Part shown: positions 44,437-52,705 of the stretch, piece by piece | How the letters are laid out: every line of letters starts with the position of its first letter | Position numbering within the stretch: the first letter of the stretch is position 1 | DNA from: Nocardia sp. NBC_00403 | GTDB taxonomy: Bacteria; Actinomycetota; Actinomycetes; Mycobacteriales; Mycobacteriaceae | Direction: 5' to 3' | DNA: 64,000 nucleotides | Assembly: GCF_036046055.1 (NCBI RefSeq) | Contig: NZ_CP107939.1 | Coordinates: 3,658,001 to 3,722,000 of the forward strand | Position numbers and translations under genes: made by a program | The notes under the pieces: model-generated | Databases searched by the model: none | Told to the model about the DNA's origin: nothing | The model's input: the letters and a program-made list of their open reading frames with translations, nothing else

Positions 44437-45956
44437 GCGAATCGAGCGTTAATCAGGTGGAAGCCGCCGCCGTGGACGCGCGGTCGGCGCTGCCGCCCGA
44501 ACTCGAGCGGGTGCACATGGTCGGCATCGGCGGTGCGGGCATGTCCGGCATCGCGCGCATTCTGCTCGCGCGCGGCGGTGCGGTATCCGGCTCGGACGCC
44601 AAGGAGAGTCGCGGCGTGCTCGCGCTGCGCGCTCGTGGTGCGCAAGTGCGCATCGGCCACGACGGCAGCGCGCTCGACCTGCTGCCCGGTGGCCCGACCG
44701 CGGTGGTCACCACCTATGCCGCCATCCCGAAGACCAATCCCGAACTGGTCGAGGCGAATCGTCGCGGGATCCCGGTGCTGTTGCGTCCCACCGTGCTCGC
44801 CTCGCTCATGCAGGGGCATCGCACGCTGCTGGTTTCCGGCACGCACGGTAAGACGTCCACCACGTCGATGCTGATCGTGGCCCTGCAGCACTGCGGGCTC
44901 GATCCGTCCTTCGCCGTCGGTGGTGAACTCAACGAGGCGGGCACCAACGCCCACCATGGCACCGGTGAGATCTTCGTCGCCGAGGCCGACGAGAGCGACG
45001 GCTCGCTGCTGCAATACGACCCGCACGTCGCGGTGGTCACCAATATCGAATCCGATCACCTGGATTTCTTCGGCTCGGACGAGGCCTATGTGCAGGTCTT
45101 CGACGATTTCGCCGATCGGCTCTCCGCGGGCGGACTGCTGGTGGTGTGCTTGGACGATCCCGGTTCGCTGGCACTGGCCGAACGCGTCGGCGCCCGGCTC
45201 GCGGAGAAGAACATTCGGGTGCTCGGCTACGGCTCGGGCGAGCTGTCCGACGCGCCGGTGCCGGTCGGGGTGCGCCTGCACAGCTGGGAGCCGCGCGATG
45301 TCGGTGGCGTCGTTCAGTTCCAGCTCGCCGATGAGCCCGCGCCGCGCACCCTGCGGCTCTCGGTGCCCGGCAGGCATATGGCGCTCAACGCGCTCGCCGC
45401 GCTGCTCGCGGCCCGCGCCGCGGGCGCAGACGTGGCCGAAATCGTCCAGGGCCTGGAGGGTTTCGGCGGGGTACACCGCCGGTTCCAGTTCGCGGGACGG
45501 GAAAACGGCGTCCGCGTCTTCGACGACTACGCCCACCATCCGACCGAGGTACGTGCGGTGCTCGGCGCCGCCGCCGAGCTGGTCCAGCAGGAAGCCCGCG
45601 ATGGCGCCCGTTCCAGGCAGGGTCGGGTCATCGTGGTGTTTCAGCCGCACCTCTACAGCCGCACCGCCACTTTCGCCGATGACTTCGGCGCCGCGCTGAG
45701 CCTGGCCGACGAGGTGGTCGTGCTCGATGTCTATGGCGCGCGAGAAAAGCCGCTGCCCGGGGTGAATGGTGCGCTTGTCGCGCAGTCGGTCACCAAACCT
45801 GTGCACTACCAACCGGATATGTCGCGGGTCGGCCGTCAGGTCGCGGCGCTGGCGCTGCCGGGCGATGTGGTGATCACCATGGGTGCAGGTGATGTCACGA
45901 TGCTCGGCAGCCAAATTCTCGATGGGCTGCGAGCTCGTCCACAGTACGGGCGGTGA
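44433..45956 (+). CDS. murC: UDP-MurNAc:L-alanine ligase
   Basis: A 507-residue Mur ligase adding the first residue, L-Ala. Motifs are [18 protein letters not shown], the P-loop [27 protein letters not shown], and [14 protein letters not shown] in the C-terminal domain, followed by [15 protein letters not shown] overlap with murG; six bases before ftsQ. Confidence 0.97.
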   Translation: MSESSVNQVEAAAVDARSALPPELERVHMVGIGGAGMSGIARILLARGGAVSGSDAKESRGVLALRARGAQVRIGHDGSALDLLPGGPTAVVTTYAAIPKTNPELVEANRRGIPVLLRPTVLASLMQGHRTLLVSGTHGKTSTTSMLIVALQHCGLDPSFAVGGELNEAGTNAHHGTGEIFVAEADESDGSLLQYDPHVAVVTNIESDHLDFFGSDEAYVQVFDDFADRLSAGGLLVVCLDDPGSLALAERVGARLAEKNIRVLGYGSGELSDAPVPVGVRLHSWEPRDVGGVVQFQLADEPAPRTLRLSVPGRHMALNALAALLAARAAGADVAEIVQGLEGFGGVHRRFQFAGRENGVRVFDDYAHHPTEVRAVLGAAAELVQQEARDGARSRQGRVIVVFQPHLYSRTATFADDFGAALSLADEVVVLDVYGAREKPLPGVNGALVAQSVTKPVHYQPDMSRVGRQVAALALPGDVVITMGAGDVTMLGSQILDGLRARPQYGR

Positions 45957-45962
45957 GACGCG

Positions 45963-46625
45963 ATGCCGTGGCGACGAATCCGGCTGTGGGGATCGCTCGG
46001 TGTGTGCGTGCTCGTCGTTCTCGGTGTCCTGGCCTGGTTCACGCCCATGCTTTCGGTGCGCACCGTCCGGATCGCCGGGTTGGTCGCGGTGTCCGAACAG
46101 CAGGTGCGCGAGCAGTTGGAGATCCCGTCGGGTCGTTCGATGCTGCGTATCGATACGACATCGGTGGCGGGGCGGGTGGCCGGCATCCCGAAGGTGCACA
46201 CGGTTCGGGTGCAGCGGGTATTTCCGTCGACCGTCAAGGTCACGGTGGAGGAGCGCACCCCCGTGTTGTTCTTCGACAGCCCGCAGGGGGCGCATCTGGT
46301 GGATGGCGAAAGCGTCGAATTCGCAATCGAGCCCGCCCCGATCGGTGTGCCGAAACTGCTCACCGGGCATCCCGGCGCCGACGATCCCGTCACCCGGGCC
46401 GCGGTATCGGTGCTGGTTGCGCTGCCGCCCGCGGTGAGTGTTCAGGTGGGCGAGGTTGTCGCGCGGTCGATTTCGGATATTTCGCTGAATCTGCACGATG
46501 GCCGCACGGTACTGTGGGGCGGGACGAACGACGCCCAACGCAAAGCGGCTGTGGTTTTGCCGCTGCTCACCAGGGACGGCACGGTCTACGACGTTTCGAG
46601 TCCGAATCTCGTCACGGTAAGGTGA
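45963..46625 (+). CDS. ftsQ: Cell division protein FtsQ
   Basis: A 220-residue bitopic divisome protein. After a very short cytoplasmic tail there is one helix (LWGSLGVCVLVVLGVLAWF, about residues 8-26), then the POTRA domain beginning LSVRTVRIAGLVAVSEQQV with MLRIDTTSVAGRVAGIPKVHTVRVQRVFPS. The tail is shorter than in M. tuberculosis FtsQ. It links FtsL/FtsB to the divisome. Confidence 0.9.
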   Translation: MPWRRIRLWGSLGVCVLVVLGVLAWFTPMLSVRTVRIAGLVAVSEQQVREQLEIPSGRSMLRIDTTSVAGRVAGIPKVHTVRVQRVFPSTVKVTVEERTPVLFFDSPQGAHLVDGESVEFAIEPAPIGVPKLLTGHPGADDPVTRAAVSVLVALPPAVSVQVGEVVARSISDISLNLHDGRTVLWGGTNDAQRKAAVVLPLLTRDGTVYDVSSPNLVTVR

Positions 46626-46936
46626 TCGACACCCATTGCGCCCGGGGAATTTTCGGTGGACTGCTCCGCTTTCGGAGGTGGTCGCCGAGACGGGGCGCCG
46701 GGGGCAACCGTCCACGATAGTGTGTGTTGTGCGGCGAGACGAGAGGGATCACACAAGATTCTCCTCACTCGTTTCGGCGCGCCTGCGCACGGATCGCGGC
46801 GGCGGCGAATAGCGTTCCGCACCAGTCGGATACTTGACATAACGCCAACCCTATGGTTGAGGTTTAGGGTTTGCTCCCGGCCGAGTGTCGAGAATCCGAA
46901 AACGACAGGCTTTAGATCGAAGGAAGGCGAGAGCCA
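46626..46936 (+). promoter_or_regulatory. ftsZ upstream region with promoter elements
   Basis: These 311 bases contain no gene. TTGACA at 46834-46839 is a consensus -35, but the best AT-rich -10 candidates (TATGGT at 46852, TTTAGG at 46863) give spacings of 12 and 23, so pairing is unclear. A CAACC-CTAT-GGTTG inverted repeat (46846-46859) sits in between and resembles a conserved segment upstream of ftsZ in related genera, perhaps an operator. Confidence 0.5.
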
Positions 46937-48178
46937 ATGACGCCCCCGCACAACTACCTTGCAGTGATCAAGGTCGTCGGTATCGGCGGCGGCGGTGTGA
47001 ATGCCGTCAACCGGATGATCGAACAAGGTCTCAAGGGAGTCGAGTTCATCGCGGTCAACACTGACGCGCAGGCCCTGCTGATGAGCGATGCCGATGTCAA
47101 GCTCGACGTCGGTCGTGAACTCACTCGCGGCCTGGGCGCCGGTGCCGACCCCGAGGTCGGCCGCAAGGCCGCCGAGGATCACAAGGACGAGATCGAAGAG
47201 GTGCTCAAGGGCGCCGACATGGTCTTCGTCACCGCGGGCGAGGGCGGTGGCACCGGCACCGGTGGTGCGCCGGTCGTCGCTCAGATCGCGCGCAAGCTCG
47301 GAGCCCTCACGATCGGTGTGGTGACCAGGCCGTTCTCCTTCGAGGGCAAGCGGCGCGGTAACCAGGCCGAGGTGGGCATCAACCTACTGCGCGAGTCCTG
47401 CGACACGCTGATCGTCATCCCGAACGATCGGCTGTTGCAGCTCGGCGATGCCGCGGTGAGTCTGATGGATGCCTTCCGCTCTGCCGACGAGGTACTGCTC
47501 AACGGTGTGCAGGGCATCACCGACCTGATCACCACCCCCGGCCTGATCAACGTCGACTTCGCCGACGTCAAGAGCGTGATGTCCGGCGCGGGCAGCGCGC
47601 TGATGGGCATCGGTTCGGCGCGTGGTGAGGGTCGGTCGGTGAAAGCCGCGGAGTCGGCCATCAATTCACCGCTGCTCGAGGCGTCCATGGACGGGGCGCA
47701 CGGTGTGCTGCTTTCGATCGCGGGCGGCTCCGACCTGGGCCTGTTCGAGATCAACGAGGCGGCCTCGCTGGTGCAGGAGGCCGCGCACATCGAGGCCAAC
47801 ATCATCTTCGGCACGGTGATCGACGACTCGCTCGGCGACGAAGTACGCGTCACCGTGATCGCGGCGGGCTTCGACAGCGGCGCGCCCGCGCGGCGTACTT
47901 TCGAACCCGCGAACCGGGGCACGATCGGTTCCGCGCGCGCAGGCGAAATCGCGCAGAGCCGCGCCAGCGAGGCGGCGGCGTCTTCGCGTGCCGAAACCTC
48001 TTCTGCCGCAAGCCAGTCAGCCTCCACTCGGGGATCCGTGCCCAGCTATCGGGACAGCGAACGCGCACGCACCCTCGCCGAGCCGACGATCGCCAACAAC
48101 TCGCGCACGCACATCGAACCCCCGGATTCGGGTGACGATGATGACGACGTCGACGTGCCCTCGTTCATGCGCAGGTAA
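46937..48178 (+). CDS. ftsZ: Tubulin-like division GTPase FtsZ
   Basis: A 413-residue GTPase that polymerises into the Z ring. The tubulin signature GGGTGTG is at residues 103-109. Other blocks are [16 protein letters not shown] and [11 protein letters not shown] near the start and [20 protein letters not shown] in the catalytic T7-loop region. The tail after residue 320 is Ser/Ala-rich with an acidic [17 protein letters not shown] end, the usual SepF-binding tip in actinobacteria. A GAAGGAAGG site precedes the ATG. Confidence 0.98.
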   Translation: MTPPHNYLAVIKVVGIGGGGVNAVNRMIEQGLKGVEFIAVNTDAQALLMSDADVKLDVGRELTRGLGAGADPEVGRKAAEDHKDEIEEVLKGADMVFVTAGEGGGTGTGGAPVVAQIARKLGALTIGVVTRPFSFEGKRRGNQAEVGINLLRESCDTLIVIPNDRLLQLGDAAVSLMDAFRSADEVLLNGVQGITDLITTPGLINVDFADVKSVMSGAGSALMGIGSARGEGRSVKAAESAINSPLLEASMDGAHGVLLSIAGGSDLGLFEINEAASLVQEAAHIEANIIFGTVIDDSLGDEVRVTVIAAGFDSGAPARRTFEPANRGTIGSARAGEIAQSRASEAAASSRAETSSAASQSASTRGSVPSYRDSERARTLAEPTIANNSRTHIEPPDSGDDDDDVDVPSFMRR

Positions 48179-48299
48179 AGAAGCAGGATCCGGCGGGGGC
48201 CGGGTCCCGGTGGCCGCCGGGACGACGGGGGCCGAAAACGGCTGTGACGTGGGATACGCGCATTCGGGGCCGAGCGGCGCCGGCCGTTAGGCTGGTGTC

Positions 48300-49028
48300 A
48301 TGACAATTGCGCCGACGCTGACCGTTCGACGGGTGACCACCACGCGAGCGGGGGGCTTCTCGGCGCCGCCGTACGATTCGTTCAATCTCGGCGATCATGT
48401 GGGGGACAATCCGGCGACGGTGCAGCGCAATCGGGATCGGCTGGCCGATGGAATCGGGCTGGCGCCCGAGCGGCTGGTGTGGATGGAACAGATCCACGGC
48501 CGCAATGTCGAAATTGTCGATGGACCGAGGTCCGAGCCGGTTCCTGCGACCGATGCGCTGGTGACCTCCGTGCCGGGGCTCGCGCTGGTGGTCCTGAGCG
48601 CGGACTGTGTGCCGATTCTGCTCTCCGATGACGAAGCGGGCGTGGTCGCCGCCGTACACGCGGGACGCATCGGCGCTCGGATCGGCATCGTGCCACGGGT
48701 ACTCGACGCGATGATCTCCGTCGGTGCCCGGCTCGATCGGATCGGCGCCTTCCTCGGCCCGGCGGCCTCCGGCCGCCAGTACGAGGTGCCCGCCGCGATG
48801 CGTGCCGATGTCGAAGCGCATCTGCCCGGCAGCGCGACCACCACCCTGCGCGGCACCCCCGCGCTGGACCTGCGCGCCGGAATCCGCAGGCAGCTCACCG
48901 AGGCCGGTGTCGCCGCCGTCGCGGTCGATCCACGCTGCACCATCGAGGATCGCACCCTGTTCAGTCACCGCCGCGGCGCGCCTACCGGCAGGATAGGCAG
49001 TGTGATCTGGGCACAGGCGGGCGCATGA
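48300..49028 (+). CDS. pgeF: Peptidoglycan editing factor PgeF / multicopper polyphenol oxidase family
   Basis: A 242-residue protein of the YfiH/DUF152 family, thought to remove wrong residues (for example Ser for Ala) from peptidoglycan precursors. Conserved blocks are QIHGRNVEIVD, LSADCVPILLSDDEAGVVAAVHAG and the C-terminal CTIEDRTLFSHRR. The usual HAGWRG motif reads HAGRIG here, an actinobacterial variant. The stop overlaps a tiny frame by ATGA. Confidence 0.9.
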   Translation: MTIAPTLTVRRVTTTRAGGFSAPPYDSFNLGDHVGDNPATVQRNRDRLADGIGLAPERLVWMEQIHGRNVEIVDGPRSEPVPATDALVTSVPGLALVVLSADCVPILLSDDEAGVVAAVHAGRIGARIGIVPRVLDAMISVGARLDRIGAFLGPAASGRQYEVPAAMRADVEAHLPGSATTTLRGTPALDLRAGIRRQLTEAGVAAVAVDPRCTIEDRTLFSHRRGAPTGRIGSVIWAQAGA

Positions 49029-49099
49029 GCGAGCGAACCATCGGCGCAGCCGCATCGGCGGCTTCGACGGAGCCGAGCGCCGGGGCGGCGGTGTCATGA
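49025..49099 (+). CDS. Tiny relay frame pgeF-yggS (24 residues)
   Basis: ATGA overlaps on both sides link pgeF to this frame and the frame to yggS. The peptide starts MSERTIGAAA and ends with the [10 protein letters not shown] pattern shared with the frame before sepF. At DNA level it includes the ATGAGCGAGCG and ACGGAGCCGAGCG segments found in the sepF junction. A junction repeat is the likely explanation. Confidence 0.4.
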   Translation: MSERTIGAAASAASTEPSAGAAVS

Positions 49100-49857
49100 G
49101 TGCTACGGCGGAGTCGGAAACCATTGCGGCCGAGCCAGTAGACGGCCGGACCGCCGAGCTGGCGGAGAACCTGGCCGGGCTGAACAAGCGGATCGGCGCG
49201 GCCTGTCGAGTGGCAGGCCGTGATCCGGCGTCGGTCCGGCTGCTACCGGTGACGAAATTCTTCCCGGCCGCCGATGTCGCCATCCTGCACCGATTGGGCT
49301 GCCGCGAGTTCGGCGAGTCGAGGGAGCAGGAGGCCACCGCGAAGGCGGTCGAGCTGGGCGGGCTGGTGGATGTGCGCTGGCACATGATCGGCCGATTGCA
49401 GCGCAACAAGGCACGCACCGTTGCGCGCTGGGCCTATGCGGTGCACTCGGTGGACAGCGAACGACTGGCAATGGCTCTTGACACCGCGGCGCGCGCCGCG
49501 GTGGATGCGGGGGAGCGGACCGACCCGGTCGAGGTGCTCGTTCAGGTCAGCCTCGACGAGGATCCCGGCCGCGGCGGCGTCGCACCGGAAGAGCTTGCGG
49601 CGCTGGCGGACCGGGTTGCCGACGCCGCAGGGCTGCGGCTGGCTGGGCTGATGGCTATTCCGCCGCTCGATGTCGACCCCACCGCCGCGTTCGCCCGCCT
49701 TGCCGCGGTGCATGCCCGGCTACTGCGTGACCATCCCGGCGCACGAGAACTTTCCGCCGGAATGTCCGGTGATCTGGAATCGGCGATTGAACACGGTTCC
49801 ACGTGTGTGCGTGTCGGAACCGCCTTGATGGGCGCCCGACCGATAACCTCGGCGTAG
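49096..49857 (+). CDS. yggS: PLP-binding homeostasis protein YggS/PLPBP
   Basis: A 253-residue single-domain TIM barrel that binds pyridoxal 5'-phosphate and helps B6 and amino-acid homeostasis. The PLP lysine is in LLPVTKFFP (about residue 54). [26 protein letters not shown] and the phosphate-binding end [20 protein letters not shown] are all present. The ATG overlaps the previous tiny frame by ATGA. Confidence 0.93.
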   Translation: MSATAESETIAAEPVDGRTAELAENLAGLNKRIGAACRVAGRDPASVRLLPVTKFFPAADVAILHRLGCREFGESREQEATAKAVELGGLVDVRWHMIGRLQRNKARTVARWAYAVHSVDSERLAMALDTAARAAVDAGERTDPVEVLVQVSLDEDPGRGGVAPEELAALADRVADAAGLRLAGLMAIPPLDVDPTAAFARLAAVHARLLRDHPGARELSAGMSGDLESAIEHGSTCVRVGTALMGARPITSA

Positions 49858-49964
49858 CAAAGAAACCTCATCAGTCACATTCGACACATATGCTTGGGGC
49901 AGAAGAGGGCTGAGCAAGACTTCAACACCCGGCCGCCACCGGGGCCGAAGGAAGGTCGACCAGA

Positions 49965-50048
49965 ATGAGCGAGCGCAGCGAGCGAGTAACCGACGCAGCC
50001 ACAATCGTGGTCATGACGGAGCCGAGCGACAGCGAGGCGCAGTCATGA
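49965..50048 (+). CDS. Tiny relay frame before sepF (27 residues)
   Basis: The ATG has a GAAGGAAGG site upstream, and its stop overlaps the sepF ATG as ATGA. The peptide [20 protein letters not shown] continues with the SDSEAQS ending, like the murE terminus. Such MSERSER frames look like a repeat recurring at gene starts. Coding value as a peptide is doubtful. Confidence 0.4.
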   Translation: MSERSERVTDAATIVVMTEPSDSEAQS

Positions 50049-50830
50049 GCACGCTGCACAAGTTCAAGGCGTACTTCGGCATGGTTCCGCTCGAGGATTA
50101 CGAAGACGACTATGTCGCCGAGCATGCCCCTCGTGGCGTGGACGAGCGTGCCACCCGTAGGCCCCGTGACTACTCCGACCGTGGGGGCTATGGCGCCCCC
50201 CGTTATTCGGACGATCGGTACGGTGCCGATCGCTTCGATGACGAATCCGATTACCCGGAGCCGGCTTACAAGTCTCCGTACAAGGCCGGGTACCCGGTGT
50301 CCCGTCGGGACGACTATGCCGACGAGCCCTACGGTGACGACCGCTACGAGGCGCCGCGTCGCCCGACCCGGATCGAGTCCGCACCGACCGCGGGCCGATT
50401 CCGTGCCGGTGGCAACGCGCCGATGATGCGGGGAGCCACCAGGGGTGCGCTCGCCGTCGATCCCGATGCCGAGGAGCGGCGGCTGGAGGAGCGCGTGCGC
50501 CCCGAGCCCGCCCCTGCGCGTCGTCCTGGGATCTTCGAGGACGGAGGTCCCTTGTCCAAGATCACGACGCTGCGCCCGCGTGACTACAGCGAGGCCCGCA
50601 TCATCGGTGAGCGGTTCCGTGAGGGCAACCCGGTGATCATGGACCTGGTCGACCTGAGCAACGCCGATGCCAAGCGGCTCGTCGATTTCGCCGCAGGCCT
50701 GGCCTTCGCCCTGCGTGGCTCATTCGACAAGGTCGCCACCAAAGTGTTCCTGCTCTCACCGGCCGACGTGGACGTATCGGCCGAGGAGCGGCGCAGGATC
50801 GCGGAAACCGGCTTCTACAACCAGAAATAG
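50045..50830 (+). CDS. sepF: Cell division protein SepF
   Basis: A 261-residue FtsZ anchor. It starts with the amphipathic membrane-targeting segment [22 protein letters not shown], has a long Asp/Arg/Tyr-rich disordered middle and ends in the conserved beta domain [21 protein letters not shown] through [22 protein letters not shown]. FtsA is absent from this cluster, as in actinobacteria generally, so SepF is expected to be the main FtsZ membrane tether. Confidence 0.95.
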   Translation: MSTLHKFKAYFGMVPLEDYEDDYVAEHAPRGVDERATRRPRDYSDRGGYGAPRYSDDRYGADRFDDESDYPEPAYKSPYKAGYPVSRRDDYADEPYGDDRYEAPRRPTRIESAPTAGRFRAGGNAPMMRGATRGALAVDPDAEERRLEERVRPEPAPARRPGIFEDGGPLSKITTLRPRDYSEARIIGERFREGNPVIMDLVDLSNADAKRLVDFAAGLAFALRGSFDKVATKVFLLSPADVDVSAEERRRIAETGFYNQK

Positions 50831-50919
50831 CGGTGTGATCCGGGGGTGGTCTCAGACCTGTCACGCATGGGGCGGTGTGGTCATTTTGCGCGGCGGGGAT
50901 TTTCGGGCAGAGTGAAGTC

Positions 50920-51222
50920 GTGGCCTTGTTCGCGGTGCTGTACTTCGTACTGTTCATCTTCTGGCTGTTGCTGATCAGCCGGGTGATCGTCGAGTTCATC
51001 CGTAGTTTTGCTCGCGACTGGCGCCCGAGCGGCTTCGTCGTCGTCATCCTCGAGGTGATCTTCACGATCACAGACCCTCCGGTGAAACTCCTGAGGCGGT
51101 TGATACCACCGGTGTCACTGGGGGGAATTCGACTCGATCTGTCGATTATGGTCTTGCTTTTCATCGTCTTCATCCTGATGTCGATCGTGGGCAGGCTCGG
51201 GCAACCGGTAGCCCCGGTGTGA
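50920..51222 (+). CDS. yggT: YggT-family membrane protein
   Basis: A 100-residue protein with two hydrophobic helices (LFAVLYFVLFIFWLLLISRVIV and LSIMVLLFIVFILMSIV) and the family motif FTITDPPVKLLRRLIPP in between. Its role, possibly osmotic tolerance or envelope assembly, is not settled. The GTG at 50920 gives the family length (Rv2146c is about the same), while an earlier ATG at 50875 would add a non-conserved extension. Confidence 0.88.
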   Translation: MALFAVLYFVLFIFWLLLISRVIVEFIRSFARDWRPSGFVVVILEVIFTITDPPVKLLRRLIPPVSLGGIRLDLSIMVLLFIVFILMSIVGRLGQPVAPV

Positions 51223-51246
51223 CAGAATGAACCGAGAAGATAGCTT
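51219..51246 (+). promoter_or_regulatory. Candidate wag31 promoter
   Basis: GTGACA (51219-51224) and TAGCTT (51241-51246) are 16 bases apart, 46 bases before wag31. Just downstream a GCTAGATCT unit occurs twice in tandem (51247-51265), perhaps an operator. Confidence 0.4.
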
Positions 51247-51291
51247 GCTAGATCTGCTAGATCTCCAAAAGACGCGTGAAGGGATCCTTCC

Positions 51292-52149
51292 ATGCCGCTG
51301 ACCCCAGCCGATGTGCACAACGTCGCGTTCAGCAAACCGCCGATCGGGAAGCGCGGCTACAACGAGGATGAAGTAGACGCCTTCCTGGATCTCGTGGAGC
51401 AGGAGCTCTCGCGGCTGATCGAGGAGAACGCCGACCTGCGTCAACGGGTCGCCGAGCTGGACGCGGAACTGGCCGATGCCAAGAAGAATCGCGGCCCTGC
51501 CAGCCCTAATGCGGTGAAAGCTCCGGTGCAGCAGGCCCCGCCGCCGGAGCCCATCAAGCCTCCGGTGCAGCAGGCCCCGCCGCCCGCCCCGATGCCGGTG
51601 GCCCCGCCCGTCGCCAAGGAAGCGCCGAGCGCCGATGCGAACCTGCAAGCGGCCAAGGTGCTCAGCCTCGCCCAGGAGATGGCGGACCGGCTGACCAGCG
51701 ATGCCAAGTCCGAAGCGGAGAACCTGCTTTCGAACGCTCGGGCAAATTCCGAGCGACTCGTCGGAGATGCCCGTACTCGCTCCGAGGCCATGATTGCCGA
51801 CGCTCGTCAGAAGTCGGATGCGATGCTGTCGGACGCGCAGACCCGCTCGGACAACCAGCTGCGTCAGGCCAAGGAAAAGGCCGACGCGCTGCAGGCGGAC
51901 GCCGAGCGCAAGCACACCGAGATCATGGCGACCATCACTCAGCAGCGCAGCGTGCTGGAGAGCCGGATCGAGCAGCTCAAGACCTTCGAACGCGAATACC
52001 GCGTGCGGCTGAAGTCGTACCTGGAATCGCAGCTCGAGGAGCTGGAGAACCGTGGCTCTGCCGTCCCGGTCGATGGCGACGGCGCCTTCGCCGATGCCAA
52101 TACTGCCAATAATCTCGCGCCGGCCTCGTTTGCCAAGGGTGGCAAGTAG
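51292..52149 (+). CDS. wag31: Polar growth scaffold Wag31 (DivIVA)
   Basis: A 285-residue coiled-coil protein marking cell poles and directing apical growth. The N-terminal DivIVA domain reads [32 protein letters not shown] Pro/Gln-rich linker contains two copies of a 13-residue unit (PVQQAPPP, 39-bp period, about 51518-51590). The coiled coil runs from about residue 115 to 265. In mycobacteria it is phosphorylated by PknA near the linker. It follows yggT as in M. tuberculosis. Confidence 0.97.
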   Translation: MPLTPADVHNVAFSKPPIGKRGYNEDEVDAFLDLVEQELSRLIEENADLRQRVAELDAELADAKKNRGPASPNAVKAPVQQAPPPEPIKPPVQQAPPPAPMPVAPPVAKEAPSADANLQAAKVLSLAQEMADRLTSDAKSEAENLLSNARANSERLVGDARTRSEAMIADARQKSDAMLSDAQTRSDNQLRQAKEKADALQADAERKHTEIMATITQQRSVLESRIEQLKTFEREYRVRLKSYLESQLEELENRGSAVPVDGDGAFADANTANNLAPASFAKGGK

Positions 52150-52214
52150 TCTCGTTATCAGGCCGACATGGCCGCCTTTGTAGTCCTGCCGCCTGGCATG
52201 CCTAGGGGGTCAAC

Positions 52215-52415
52215 ATGCTCGTCTTGACGCTCGTCCTTGCCGCTATCGGCTTTGCCCTGCTAGTGGCCGCGCTGACCACCGGATCGGTGGTGTGGGCGTG
52301 GGGATGCATCGTTGTCTGTGTACTGGGTGCCGTGCTGCTGTTGGTGAGTGCGCTTTCCATGCGGAGCCCGGACAGCGATTCCGCACCACCGCCGGGACGA
52401 CACGCTAAACGTTGA
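52215..52415 (+). CDS. Small two-helix membrane protein (Rv2144c type)
   Basis: A 66-residue protein with two hydrophobic helices (LVLTLVLAAIGFALLVAAL and CIVVCVLGAVLLLVSAL) and a basic Ser/Pro/Lys-rich tail. No named domain. It sits just after wag31 where M. tuberculosis has Rv2144c. A GGGGG site lies seven or eight bases upstream of the ATG. Confidence 0.75.
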   Translation: MLVLTLVLAAIGFALLVAALTTGSVVWAWGCIVVCVLGAVLLLVSALSMRSPDSDSAPPPGRHAKR

Positions 52416-52450
52416 GGTCGGGCCACCAGAACTGGTTTGACCACGGTGGC

Positions 52451-52456
52451 TAGAAT
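52451..52456 (+). promoter_or_regulatory. -10 box of the T-box-ileS transcript
   Basis: TAGAAT is a consensus-like -10 and would start transcription near 52463, just before the T-box stem I. No good -35 is in register; TTGACC at 52437 is too close. Confidence 0.6.
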
Positions 52457-52462
52457 CAAACA

Positions 52463-52662
52463 TATGCGGCGTTGATCCGGCCATCACCGGGGAGTCTTCG
52501 GAAGAACGGCGGCACGAGCGAACACTCGGCACGCTCAGTAGAACCGAACGGGTGAGCCCGTCACAGCTTGCAACGAGAGGTCCGGCGCAGTTGCCGCTGG
52601 ACAAGCGGGGTGGTACCGCGGTATCGGCGCAACCGGCGCCGGAATCGTCCCCGTGCTGACAC
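52463..52662 (+). promoter_or_regulatory. Isoleucine T-box riboswitch
   Basis: A tRNA-sensing leader upstream of ileS. A short stem I contains GGCCATCACCGGGGAGTCTT, in which ATC at 52483-52485 is placed as the isoleucine specifier codon. The conserved T-box GGGGTGGTACCGCGG lies at 52607-52621, followed by GTCCCCGTGCTGA. This layout matches the short-stem actinobacterial class that acts on translation initiation: uncharged tRNA-Ile should free the ileS ribosome site. No Rho-independent terminator follows the T-box, in keeping with that. Confidence 0.9.
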
Positions 52663-52705
52663 ATACGCGCCTACGGCGCGGCGGCACGAGGAGACGGCAT
52701 CCGCG

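Noticed and set aside
44193..46715. 840-codon open frame on the minus strand
   Set aside because: It is antisense to murG, murC and ftsQ; His/Arg/Gln-rich composition typical of shadow frames.
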